Below are positions 1 to 5,221 of a stretch of DNA of 5,221 nt, in pieces (the stretch's first letter is position 1; each line of letters begins with the position of its first letter). Under the pieces are notes generated by a model that was given only the letters and a program-made list of their open reading frames with translations, ran no database searches and was not told the DNA's origin. The DNA is from Acidimicrobiales bacterium (lineage in GTDB: Bacteria > Actinomycetota > Acidimicrobiia > Acidimicrobiales > JABEUL01): NCBI GenBank assembly GCA_013044465.1, contig JABEUL010000338.1, positions 1 to 5,221 on the forward strand. Direction: 5' to 3'. Made by a program: the position numbers and the translations under genes.

Positions 1-181
1 GATTAGCCCCGGGCCATCCACCTTCAATATAAGTAACTCCCAAATGGTCAAGTGCCTCGGCCACCCGCAATTTGTCAGAAACAGTCAGAGAAAGTCCCTC
101 TTGTTGCGATCCATCACGCAAAGTGGTGTCTAGAATCTCTACCCTTTTCGGCGGAATCTCCACCTGGGTTTCACTTGACAC
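1..181 (-). CDS. cimA: Citramalate synthase, N-terminal 60 residues (runs off left edge)
   Basis: Partial gene; only the first 60 codons are in the window. CimA condenses pyruvate with acetyl-CoA to (R)-citramalate, the first step of the threonine-independent isoleucine route, in the cytosol. The translation carries the DTTLRDG motif of the DRE-TIM family (residues 18-24, with the metal and substrate Arg22-Asp23) and then IEGGWPGAN (52-60). That second motif separates CimA from 2-isopropylmalate synthase and homocitrate synthase, which usually read E.GFP or similar there. The start is taken as GTG at 179-181: an in-frame TAG lies two codons upstream, so no longer start is possible. A second GTG at 161-163 (residue 7) is the only nearby alternative. 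No good Shine-Dalgarno is visible; the 11-bp overlap with the end of ilvE suggests translational coupling. Family assignment is strong, the exact start less so. Confidence 0.9.
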   Translation of the reverse strand, partial: MSSETQVEIPPKRVEILDTTLRDGSQQEGLSLTVSDKLRVAEALDHLGVTYIEGGWPGAN

Positions 182-1097
182 GGTCTAACCAACTTTCATA
201 TTTAGGATTCTCTCCTCTGACAGCTTCAAAGTAGGTGTCCTGAATGGCTTTTGTAATAGGACCTGGTTTGCCCTTGCCTACCAATCGATCATCAACGCTT
301 TGAATTGGAACCACTTCAGCGGCAGTTCCGGTCAAAAAGGCCTCGTCGGCACAGTAAAGATCGGTTCTCACGAGAGCTCGCTCTAACGTGGTGTAGCCGA
401 GATCTCTTGCTATGGTCATGACCGAGTCTTGAGTTATGCCTTCAAGAGCGCCTCCGAGTGAAGTTGGAGGAGTTATAACTTTTCCGTTTTGAACAATGAA
501 TATGTTTTCACCTGTGCACTCTGAGACAAAACCTTGTGGGTTTAAAAGCACCGCTTCATCGTAACCACTGTGGATTGCCTCAACTTTTGCCAGTGCTGAG
601 TTGACATACATGCCAGTTCCCTTGGCCGCACCCGGCATAGCATTTGGATCGTGTCGCTGCCAAGAACTCACCTTTAGGCGAATACCATTTTTCAATCCAT
701 CATCACCTAAGTAGGTGCCCCAAGGCCAAGCGGCTATTGCCACGTTGACTTTACAGGGAAGGGGATTTAGCCCCATCTCCCCGTATCCCAAGTAGACAAG
801 CGGACGGATGTATCCGCTCTCTAATTCATTGGCCCTCACTGTGTCTTTGACCGCATCAATGAGTGTCTCTAATTCAAAGGGGACAGCTATGCCATAGATC
901 TTGGCCGAATTCAACAGGCGCGCCATGTGATCTTTGAGTCTAAATACTGCAGGACCATTTGAGGTTGGGTAAGCACGAACACCTTCGAACACGCCCATGC
1001 CGTAGTGGAGGGTGTGAGTGAGTACATGGACCTGTGCCTCATCCCAAGGAACGAGCTTTCCATCCATCCAAATGTAGTTAGTGGGAGTTATTGGCAT
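171..1097 (-). CDS. ilvE: Branched-chain amino acid aminotransferase
   Basis: Complete, 308 residues, the usual length for the class IV PLP-fold aminotransferase IlvE. It interconverts leucine, isoleucine and valine with their 2-oxo acids, using glutamate/2-oxoglutarate, in the cytosol. Visible family features: YIWMDGKLVPW at the N-terminus, the HYGMGVFEGVRAY block (31-43), YIRPL (96-100), the PLP-binding lysine Lys159 in GAAKGTGMY, Glu193 in the SECTGENIF block that contacts the cofactor ring, and the FLTGTAAEVVPI block (254-265). The start is ATG at 1095-1097. The frame stays open back to a TTG at 1130 inside leuB, but ATG begins at the usual family N-terminus, has AAAGGG about 9 nt upstream, and lies one base after the leuB stop. 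Middle gene of leuB-ilvE-cimA; it has no promoter of its own that I can see, so it is probably read from the leuB leader promoter. Confidence 0.96.
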   Translation of the reverse strand: MPITPTNYIWMDGKLVPWDEAQVHVLTHTLHYGMGVFEGVRAYPTSNGPAVFRLKDHMARLLNSAKIYGIAVPFELETLIDAVKDTVRANELESGYIRPLVYLGYGEMGLNPLPCKVNVAIAAWPWGTYLGDDGLKNGIRLKVSSWQRHDPNAMPGAAKGTGMYVNSALAKVEAIHSGYDEAVLLNPQGFVSECTGENIFIVQNGKVITPPTSLGGALEGITQDSVMTIARDLGYTTLERALVRTDLYCADEAFLTGTAAEVVPIQSVDDRLVGKGKPGPITKAIQDTYFEAVRGENPKYESWLDRVK

Positions 1098-1098
1098 T

Positions 1099-2130
1099 TC
1101 ATGCAACCCTTTCTGCCACGGAGTCACCAATGGCTTTAGTTTTTAATTCATCCGAGCCAGGCTCTACCCCGGCTAACTCATAAGATCTTTCAATTACGGC
1201 ATTTGTTATTTTCTCAGCACTTTTTTGCTCGCCTAAGTGATCAAGCATCAAAGCAGCAGATCTAATAGCGGCAAGTGGATTGGCAATTCCTTTCCCAGCA
1301 ATATCATGTGCCGCTCCATGCACGGGCTCAAAAAGTGAAGGGCCACTCTTGGTGGGGTTTAAGTTTGCAGAAGCTGCCAAACCTATCCCCCCTGTTACGG
1401 CACCAGCCAAGTCGGTCAGAATATCGCCAAAGAGATTGTCAGTAACAATGACATCGTAACGACTTGGAGATTCCACCATGTAAATGCAGGCCGCATCGAC
1501 GTGGTTGTACGATTTCGAAACATCTGGAAACTCTTTTCCCACATCGTCAAAGCTACGCTGCCAAAGATCGCCTGAAAATGTAAGAACATTTGTCTTATGC
1601 ACTAACGTCAGATTCTTCTCTCTTTTTTGGGCCAGTTCATAGCCAAAACGAATGCAGCGCTCCACGCCAAAGCGAGTATTGACCGATCCCTGGGTGGCTA
1701 CTTCGTGTGGAGTATTCTTTCTTAAAAATCCCCCTTCACCAGCATAGGTCCCTTCAGTATTTTCCCTAATTACAGCAAAATCAGCACCTTGTGCAATTGA
1801 GCCCGGAGGCGCACTAAAGGGTCGCAAATTTATATACAAATCAAGTGAAAATCGAAGTCCAAGCAACAAACCTCGCTCAAGGAGCCCTGGCGGGACTTCC
1901 AATGATCCAACAGGCGGGCCGATTGCTCCAAGCACTATGGCGTCAAATCCACGGAGCTCTTCTAAGTCTTTCTCGGGCAGTACTGCCCCATCTTTGAGGT
2001 ATCTAGCCGCACCCAGGTCAAATGGAGTGACATCCAAAGAAATGCCGGCAGCTTGGACTACTTTTAGTGCCTCCTGAGTGACTTCAGGCCCAATGCCATC
2101 TCCACCAATAGTGGCTATTTTGTATGTCAC
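1099..2130 (-). CDS. leuB: 3-isopropylmalate dehydrogenase
   Basis: Complete, 343 residues, matching the short actinobacterial LeuB. It oxidatively decarboxylates 3-isopropylmalate to 4-methyl-2-oxopentanoate (leucine pathway). In organisms with CimA the same enzyme class handles 3-methylmalate to 2-oxobutyrate for isoleucine. Visible features: GGDGIGPEV (9-17), the substrate-specificity helix LLERGLLLGLR ending at Arg93, NLRP with Arg103, IRENTEG with Arg122 followed by Tyr129, Lys179 in VHKTNVL, Asp212, and the metal-binding aspartates in VTDNLFGDILTD (Asp231/236/240). The EPVHGAAHDIAGKGIANP segment (268-285) has Asp276-Ile277, the NAD-preferring pair. His275 replaces the proline usual in HGSAPDIAG. 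The start is GTG at 2128-2130, chosen because a strong AAGGAG lies 8 nt upstream and the N-terminus MTYKIATIGGDGIG fits the family. First structural gene of the operon, behind a leader with a terminator. A mono-functional isocitrate or tartrate dehydrogenase is unlikely given the leuB-type specificity helix and context. Confidence 0.95.
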   Translation of the reverse strand: MTYKIATIGGDGIGPEVTQEALKVVQAAGISLDVTPFDLGAARYLKDGAVLPEKDLEELRGFDAIVLGAIGPPVGSLEVPPGLLERGLLLGLRFSLDLYINLRPFSAPPGSIAQGADFAVIRENTEGTYAGEGGFLRKNTPHEVATQGSVNTRFGVERCIRFGYELAQKREKNLTLVHKTNVLTFSGDLWQRSFDDVGKEFPDVSKSYNHVDAACIYMVESPSRYDVIVTDNLFGDILTDLAGAVTGGIGLAASANLNPTKSGPSLFEPVHGAAHDIAGKGIANPLAAIRSAALMLDHLGEQKSAEKITNAVIERSYELAGVEPGSDELKTKAIGDSVAERVA

Positions 2131-2138
2131 TTGCTTTA

Positions 2139-2144
2139 CTCCTT
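2139..2144 (-). promoter_or_regulatory. Shine-Dalgarno of leuB
   Basis: On the minus strand AAGGAG lies 8 nt before the GTG start of leuB and fixes that start. It is downstream of the leader terminator, so it is present only in transcripts that read through. Confidence 0.8.
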
Positions 2145-2170
2145 AAACTCCTCGCTGGCTGGATTCCCAT

Positions 2171-2201
2171 AAAAAAACCGCCCACTGAGGTGGACGGCTT
2201 T
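2171..2201 (-). terminator. Intrinsic terminator in the leuB leader (attenuator)
   Basis: Read on the minus strand: CCGTCCAC, loop CTCA, GTGGGCGG, an 8-bp GC-rich stem with one G-U pair, followed directly by seven T's (2171-2177) and preceded by AAAG, which can extend pairing into the U tract. It ends only about 40 nt before the leuB start, and there is no minus-strand gene upstream whose end it could serve. The short gap between it and leuB holds a Shine-Dalgarno but no convincing promoter. It therefore most likely controls read-through into leuB-ilvE-cimA. Confidence 0.88.
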
Positions 2202-2225
2202 GGCACGCACCTTGGGATGCGTGCC
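2202..2225 (-). promoter_or_regulatory. Leader hairpin immediately after the leader peptide stop
   Basis: A perfect 8-bp inverted repeat on the minus strand: GGCACGCA, 8-nt loop TCCCAAGG, TGCGTGCC. Its first base is the last base of the leader peptide's TAG. Three A's separate it from the terminator stem. The position fits the first (pause/anti-antiterminator) hairpin of a ribosome-controlled attenuator, since a ribosome on the last codons or the stop would cover its 5' arm. The hairpin is seen directly; its role is inferred. Confidence 0.75.
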
Positions 2226-2275
2226 TACGGAATTACTATCTCCGCAGATCTGTCTGTTCCAAGAAACGATTTCAT
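2225..2275 (-). CDS. Candidate leader peptide of the leuB operon (16 aa)
   Basis: A 16-codon reading frame, MKSFLGTDRSAEIVIP, ending in TAG just before the leader hairpin. Its last four codons are ATA GTA ATT CCG: Ile-Val-Ile-Pro. Three consecutive branched-chain codons, two of them isoleucine and one the usually rare ATA, sit where a stalled ribosome would reach the first hairpin. The downstream operon makes branched-chain amino acids and includes the citramalate route to isoleucine. The ATG is at 2273-2275. An in-frame ATG at 2282-2284 would give MYGM at the front, but the predicted transcript starts near 2276, so the shorter, nearly leaderless form is preferred. There is no Shine-Dalgarno if the leaderless reading is right. 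The frame is short enough to occur by chance; position and codon content are what support it. Confidence 0.6.
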   Translation of the reverse strand: MKSFLGTDRSAEIVIP

Positions 2276-2282
2276 CCCATAC

Positions 2283-2312
2283 ATTGTGCCACAAAATTGC
2301 ACCTTATGGCAA
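2283..2312 (-). promoter_or_regulatory. Candidate promoter of leuB-ilvE-cimA
   Basis: On the minus strand TTGCCA (2307-2312), an 18-bp spacer, then CACAAT (2283-2288) preceded by TGG, an extended -10 arrangement. Conventional spacing puts the transcript start near 2276, one base before the leader peptide ATG. The -10 hexamer is only 4 of 6 to consensus, so the promoter is plausible rather than certain. Confidence 0.5.
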
Positions 2313-2318
2313 CAGTGG

Positions 2319-2347
2319 TTGTACATGGGCCAAATTCCCTGTAGCAT
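2319..2347 (+). promoter_or_regulatory. greA: Candidate promoter of greA-nadE
   Basis: TTGTAC (2319-2324), a 17-bp spacer and TAGCAT (2342-2347). TAGCAT fits the TANNNT -10 pattern common in actinobacterial housekeeping promoters. The predicted start at about 2354 is two bases from the greA GTG, consistent with a leaderless message. It is back to back with the leuB promoter, with about 6 bp between the two -35 elements. Confidence 0.55.
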
Positions 2348-2355
2348 TCGCAATT

Positions 2356-2826
2356 GTGGCAGATGTAGAACTAACTAAAGAAACTTTCGAAAGACTCCAA
2401 GAAGAACTGAAAGATTTGAAGACGAGGGGGCGGATAGAAATTGCCAGAGCAATCGAGTCCGCCAGGGCTTTAGGGGATCTTTCGGAAAATGGGGATTACC
2501 ATGCGGCTAAAGACGCTCAAGGGAAGATGGAGGCCAGAGTCCGGCAATTAGAAGCCATGCTCAAAACGGCAAAAATAGTTGAAACTACTAATCTCGCCTA
2601 TGAAGTCGTTGCTTCTGGGGTCGTGGTTTCCCTGCGCTACTCAGGCGATGATGAAATTGAACGCTTCTTGGTCGGCTCGATCGAGGAGAGAAGATCCGAT
2701 GTGAGCGTGGTCTCACCTGGTTCGCCACTTGGTTTGGCACTCCTTGGCAAAGCTGTTGGCGATGTCGTTAGTTATGAGGCGCCAAACGGGGTGCTCAGTG
2801 TTGAAATTGTAAAAATTGGAGAATAA
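2356..2826 (+). CDS. greA: Transcription elongation factor GreA
   Basis: 156 residues, the normal GreA length. GreA enters the RNA polymerase secondary channel and stimulates cleavage of backtracked transcripts. Residues 1-75 form the N-terminal coiled coil with the acidic tip GDLSENGDYHAA, in which Asp41 and Glu44 correspond to the metal-organising residues. Residues 80-156 form the FKBP-like domain, with the signature SPLGLALLGKAVGDVVSYEAPNG spanning about 123-145. The start is GTG at 2356-2358, giving MADVELTKETF. The open frame extends back to 2200, but that stretch has no family similarity and overlaps the divergent leuB leader. No Shine-Dalgarno precedes the GTG; a promoter is placed so that the transcript starts within about two bases of it, so translation is probably leaderless. 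The stop shares one base with the nadE start (TAATG). Confidence 0.93.
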   Translation: MADVELTKETFERLQEELKDLKTRGRIEIARAIESARALGDLSENGDYHAAKDAQGKMEARVRQLEAMLKTAKIVETTNLAYEVVASGVVVSLRYSGDDEIERFLVGSIEERRSDVSVVSPGSPLGLALLGKAVGDVVSYEAPNGVLSVEIVKIGE

Positions 2827-4697
2827 TGACGAGCCTTAGAGTTGCTCTATCTCAGATCAATACCGTCGTCGGAGATTTAGATCACAACGTTGATCAAATA
2901 CTTAGAGCGCTCAATGCAGCCGATGAAATAGGTGCAGATATTGCCTGTTTCCCAGAACTCGCCATCACAGGTTATCCGCCTGAGGATTTAGTATTAAAAC
3001 CAGGTTTTGTTCAAGATTCAATAGCGGCTTGCCAACTTGTGGCTTCAAGAAGTTCAAAGTGTGTGGCAATTTTTGGATTTGTTGATCGAATAAACGGGCT
3101 GGATCCAAAAGAAGAAATAAGTTCAGAGTCACAGGAAAGGATCTCCAAAGCAAGCTCGACCGATGAAAAGCCAGATGGTGAAAAGGTTTCCCCTGATGAA
3201 GCTGTGGTTGAATCCAAAGGACCACCATTGCAATTGGCAAGACCAGTCATGGAAACTACCAATTCAGCAGCCATTGCTTGCGACGGATCTCTTTTAGGAA
3301 CTTACGCGAAAAGGCATCTCCCCAACTATGCAGTTTTTGACGAGGAACGCACCTTTACACCTGGAAATGGAGGCCACCCAATCTTTGTCGTAGGGGGAGT
3401 TGGAGTTGGAGTATCTATCTGTGAAGATGCCTGGGTGCAAGATGGCCCACTTCCACAAGAGGTTGCCAATGGGGCACGGCTTTTAATTGTTATAAATGCC
3501 TCTCCCTATGCCAAGAATCGAATCCAGTACAGAAAAGAGATACTAAGAGCACGATTCAGTGAGTGTGGCACTCCAATTGCCTATGTCAATGCCGTAGGCG
3601 GGCAGGATGAGTTAGTTTTTGATGGCGCTTCGATGGTTTTGGATGCCCAAGGCGACTTGATTGCCGCTGCCCCGCAGTTCAAAGAATCAATGCTTGTCGT
3701 TGATATTGAATGTCCAGATGATCCAGCTATTCCTCAAAAGGTCCATATGGAGAGGTCATTTACCAAAATTGCGATCACAAGACGGCCAAGGCCTCATGCG
3801 ATGCCTTTGATTAATGAAATTGCCGATGAAATGAGCATCAACGAAGAGGTATATGAAGCACTCGTTTTGGGGACGAAAGATTACGTCGAAAAAAACGGAT
3901 TTCCAGGTGTAGTGATTGGACTTTCGGGTGGAATTGACTCCTCCTTGGTAGCCACAATTGCCAAAGATGCCCTGGGTGAGCAAAATGTACTTGGTATTGG
4001 GATGCCGTCGCGTTACTCCTCCAAAGGATCTATCGACGATGCTAGAGAGTTAGCTAACAATCTTGGAATATCTTTCGAAGTGATTCCAATTGAAAGTGTC
4101 CATGCCTCCTTCGAAGCAATACTTACTCCACTTTTAGGCAGTCCCCTGCCAGGTCTAACCGGAGAGAACCTTCAGAGCAGAATCAGGGGAATAATACTCA
4201 TGGCAGTTTCAAATGCCACAGGTCGCCTAGTTCTCACCACGGGAAATAAAAGCGAACTTGCTGTTGGGTACTCGACGCTCTATGGAGATAGTGCTGGCGG
4301 TTATGGAGTAATCAAAGATGTCCTAAAAACTGAGGTCTTCCAACTAGTCAAGTGGAGGAACTCAGAGAGAGGAATGGTGATTCCACAGGCTGTAATCGAC
4401 AAGCCTCCATCAGCTGAACTTCGAGAGGATCAAAGAGATGACCAAAGTCTCCCCAGCTACGATGTCTTAGATGCAATCCTGGTGGAACTAGTTGAGGGAG
4501 ATAGAACGCCAAGTGACTTTGATCCCGTTGGGATCGATCCAAGCCTCGTAAATTCAATTGCCAGAATGATTGACTCTGCCGAACACAAAAGAAGACAGAA
4601 CCCTCCCGGAGTCAGAGTAACTTCCAAAGCTTTTGGCAAAGACCGCAGAGTGCCAATAACTAATCGCTACAGGCCTCACGGCACCAAGGGCAAGTGA
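2826..4697 (+). CDS. nadE: Glutamine-dependent NAD+ synthetase
   Basis: 623 residues, a two-domain NadE. It hydrolyses glutamine and channels ammonia to amidate nicotinate adenine dinucleotide (deamido-NAD) with ATP, giving NAD+, AMP and PPi in the cytosol. The N-terminal nitrilase-like glutaminase domain shows the Glu-Lys-Cys triad: Glu44 in FPELAITGYPPEDL, Lys162 in AKRHLPNYAVFDE, Cys199 in SICEDAW. The C-terminal synthetase domain shows the PP-loop SGGIDSS (367-373), the ENLQSRIRG block (447-455), TTGNKSELAVGYSTLYGD (471-488), KPPSAELR (526-533) and the FGKDRRVPITN end (603-613). About 45 extra residues rich in Ser, Glu, Lys and Asp separate FGFVDR (83-88) from NSAAI (146-150), where the family usually has a short link. 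The ATG shares a base with the greA stop and has GGAG 4 nt upstream, indicating coupling. The frame and all catalytic residues are intact. Confidence 0.97.
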   Translation: MTSLRVALSQINTVVGDLDHNVDQILRALNAADEIGADIACFPELAITGYPPEDLVLKPGFVQDSIAACQLVASRSSKCVAIFGFVDRINGLDPKEEISSESQERISKASSTDEKPDGEKVSPDEAVVESKGPPLQLARPVMETTNSAAIACDGSLLGTYAKRHLPNYAVFDEERTFTPGNGGHPIFVVGGVGVGVSICEDAWVQDGPLPQEVANGARLLIVINASPYAKNRIQYRKEILRARFSECGTPIAYVNAVGGQDELVFDGASMVLDAQGDLIAAAPQFKESMLVVDIECPDDPAIPQKVHMERSFTKIAITRRPRPHAMPLINEIADEMSINEEVYEALVLGTKDYVEKNGFPGVVIGLSGGIDSSLVATIAKDALGEQNVLGIGMPSRYSSKGSIDDARELANNLGISFEVIPIESVHASFEAILTPLLGSPLPGLTGENLQSRIRGIILMAVSNATGRLVLTTGNKSELAVGYSTLYGDSAGGYGVIKDVLKTEVFQLVKWRNSERGMVIPQAVIDKPPSAELREDQRDDQSLPSYDVLDAILVELVEGDRTPSDFDPVGIDPSLVNSIARMIDSAEHKRRQNPPGVRVTSKAFGKDRRVPITNRYRPHGTKGK

Positions 4698-5221
4698 TGC
4701 TTGAAGCCTCTGAGTATATTTTTATCGAAGAAATGGCCGACTACGTTGGTGCGATTGTTTGGATTGAAGGTGAGCTTCAGGAGATATTTCAAAAGGTGCT
4801 CGTCAATTTTTCAAACTTCCAACTTGAAAGTTCTTATAACCAACTTGACCCTGATGTGAAATCAGAGATTGATGCATTGGTGGCAACGTGTGCGAAATTG
4901 GCAAAAGTTCACGGAGAGTCAGCTAGATCGTGGGCATCATTGATCCCAATTTCGCTCCCATCATATGGCTCCAAAGACGTCGTCAGCCATGAAAACCTCT
5001 CTAAGTTCTCCCTAGCGACGGTGGCGCCCGAGTTACTTAATGAGGCCTTTAATTCTAAACTCTCTATTGAAGATAAGAAGAGGCACTTTAATGACTTCAT
5101 AAGACCTGCAATAAAGGCACAATTACTGAAAATAGAGAATTCATTTTCTTCTTATTTAGCTCGTAGTTCAATAAATTGTGATGAGCCTTTTATAAATATG
5201 CTTCGGCACTCAATTTTATTA
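4697..5221 (+). CDS. Unrecognised protein, N-terminal 175 residues (runs off right edge)
   Basis: An uninterrupted frame from ATG at 4697-4699 to the last base, with no stop, so the gene is longer than 175 codons. The ATG overlaps the nadE stop by one base (TGATG) and has AAGGG 6 nt upstream. That junction, together with the length of the frame, argues it is a real third gene of greA-nadE. I do not recognise the family. What can be seen: a soluble-looking protein with no signal peptide or membrane segment, acidic near the N-terminus (EASEYIFIEEMADYVGAIVW), long amphipathic stretches that look helical (about 7-37, 52-82, 110-155), a Pro/Ser break at 84-91 (PISLPSYG), and two scattered cysteines (65, 161). 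The all-helical look allows a ferritin-like fold, but I see no clear EXXH metal motif, so I do not call it. Base composition resembles its neighbours. Confidence 0.75.
   Translation, partial: MLEASEYIFIEEMADYVGAIVWIEGELQEIFQKVLVNFSNFQLESSYNQLDPDVKSEIDALVATCAKLAKVHGESARSWASLIPISLPSYGSKDVVSHENLSKFSLATVAPELLNEAFNSKLSIEDKKRHFNDFIRPAIKAQLLKIENSFSSYLARSSINCDEPFINMLRHSILL

Noticed and set aside
1098..1130. Longer IlvE starting at TTG 1130
   Set aside because: The extra 11 residues lie wholly inside leuB and match nothing in the family; ATG 1097 gives the standard N-terminus with a Shine-Dalgarno.
2171..2201. The same hairpin as a plus-strand or bidirectional terminator
   Set aside because: On the plus strand it is followed only by CTTT rather than a T run, and no plus-strand gene ends before it.
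2212..2279. Pseudoknot-like pairing of TGGGATG (2273-2279, minus strand) with CATCCCA (2213-2219)
   Set aside because: Seven pairs can be drawn and it recalls the pseudoknot control known at actinobacterial leuA, but the predicted transcript starts near 2276, so most of the 5' partner would not be in the RNA. It would matter again only if the true start is further upstream.
2200..2355. N-terminal extension of the greA frame by 52 codons upstream of GTG 2356
   Set aside because: The extension has no GreA similarity, starts from a non-supported codon without a Shine-Dalgarno, would make GreA far too long, and lies across the leuB leader hairpin and promoters.
2124..2378. 84-codon plus-strand frame across the divergent region
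   Set aside because: It overlaps the leuB start, the terminator and the greA start, has no family similarity and no ribosome binding site; it is a shadow.
2965..3274. Minus-strand frames of 91 and 87 codons inside nadE
   Set aside because: They are antisense to the intact NadE coding sequence, with no family similarity or ribosome binding sites; shadows of the low-complexity insertion.
4909..5100. Minus-strand 63-codon frame at the right end
   Set aside because: It lies antisense to the longer open plus-strand frame, which has a Shine-Dalgarno and a coupled start.

Overview
The window looks like ordinary chromosome from an actinobacterium of moderate, unusually low GC. LeuB is the short actinobacterial form, NadE is the long glutamine-dependent form ending in the FGKDRR..ITN signature seen in Actinobacteria, and the order leuB-ilvE-cimA is familiar from that phylum. 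The base composition points towards something like the freshwater acI lineage (Nanopelagicales; Planktophila-like) rather than Streptomyces or Mycobacterium. That placement is inference. No mobile element, CRISPR array, tRNA or rRNA was seen.

Left half (1-2130, minus strand): an amino-acid operon leuB-ilvE-cimA, tightly packed (1-bp gap, then an 11-bp overlap). cimA runs off the left edge. CimA starts the threonine-independent (citramalate) route to isoleucine. LeuB acts in both leucine synthesis and that route, and IlvE makes the final transamination, so the operon feeds isoleucine, leucine and valine.

Centre (2131-2355): a 225-bp divergent control region. On the minus strand it holds a candidate promoter, a 16-codon leader peptide ending Ile-Val-Ile-Pro-stop, a perfect 8-bp hairpin that begins at the leader stop codon, and a strong intrinsic terminator with seven U's. 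The terminator lies between promoter and leuB, which is the layout of a ribosome-mediated transcription attenuator. An alternative 9-bp pairing that excludes both hairpins can be drawn. On the plus strand, a candidate promoter places the transcription start almost on the GTG of greA, suggesting a leaderless mRNA.

Right half (2356-5221, plus strand): greA (transcript cleavage factor), nadE (glutamine-dependent NAD+ synthetase, with a roughly 45-residue charged insertion in the glutaminase domain), and an unrecognised reading frame of at least 175 codons that runs off the right edge. Each junction shares a single base (TAATG, TGATG), so the three are probably cotranscribed and translationally coupled.

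The most interesting element is the leader/attenuator upstream of leuB. It appears to couple an isoleucine/valine-sensing leader peptide to an operon that includes the citramalate route to isoleucine.
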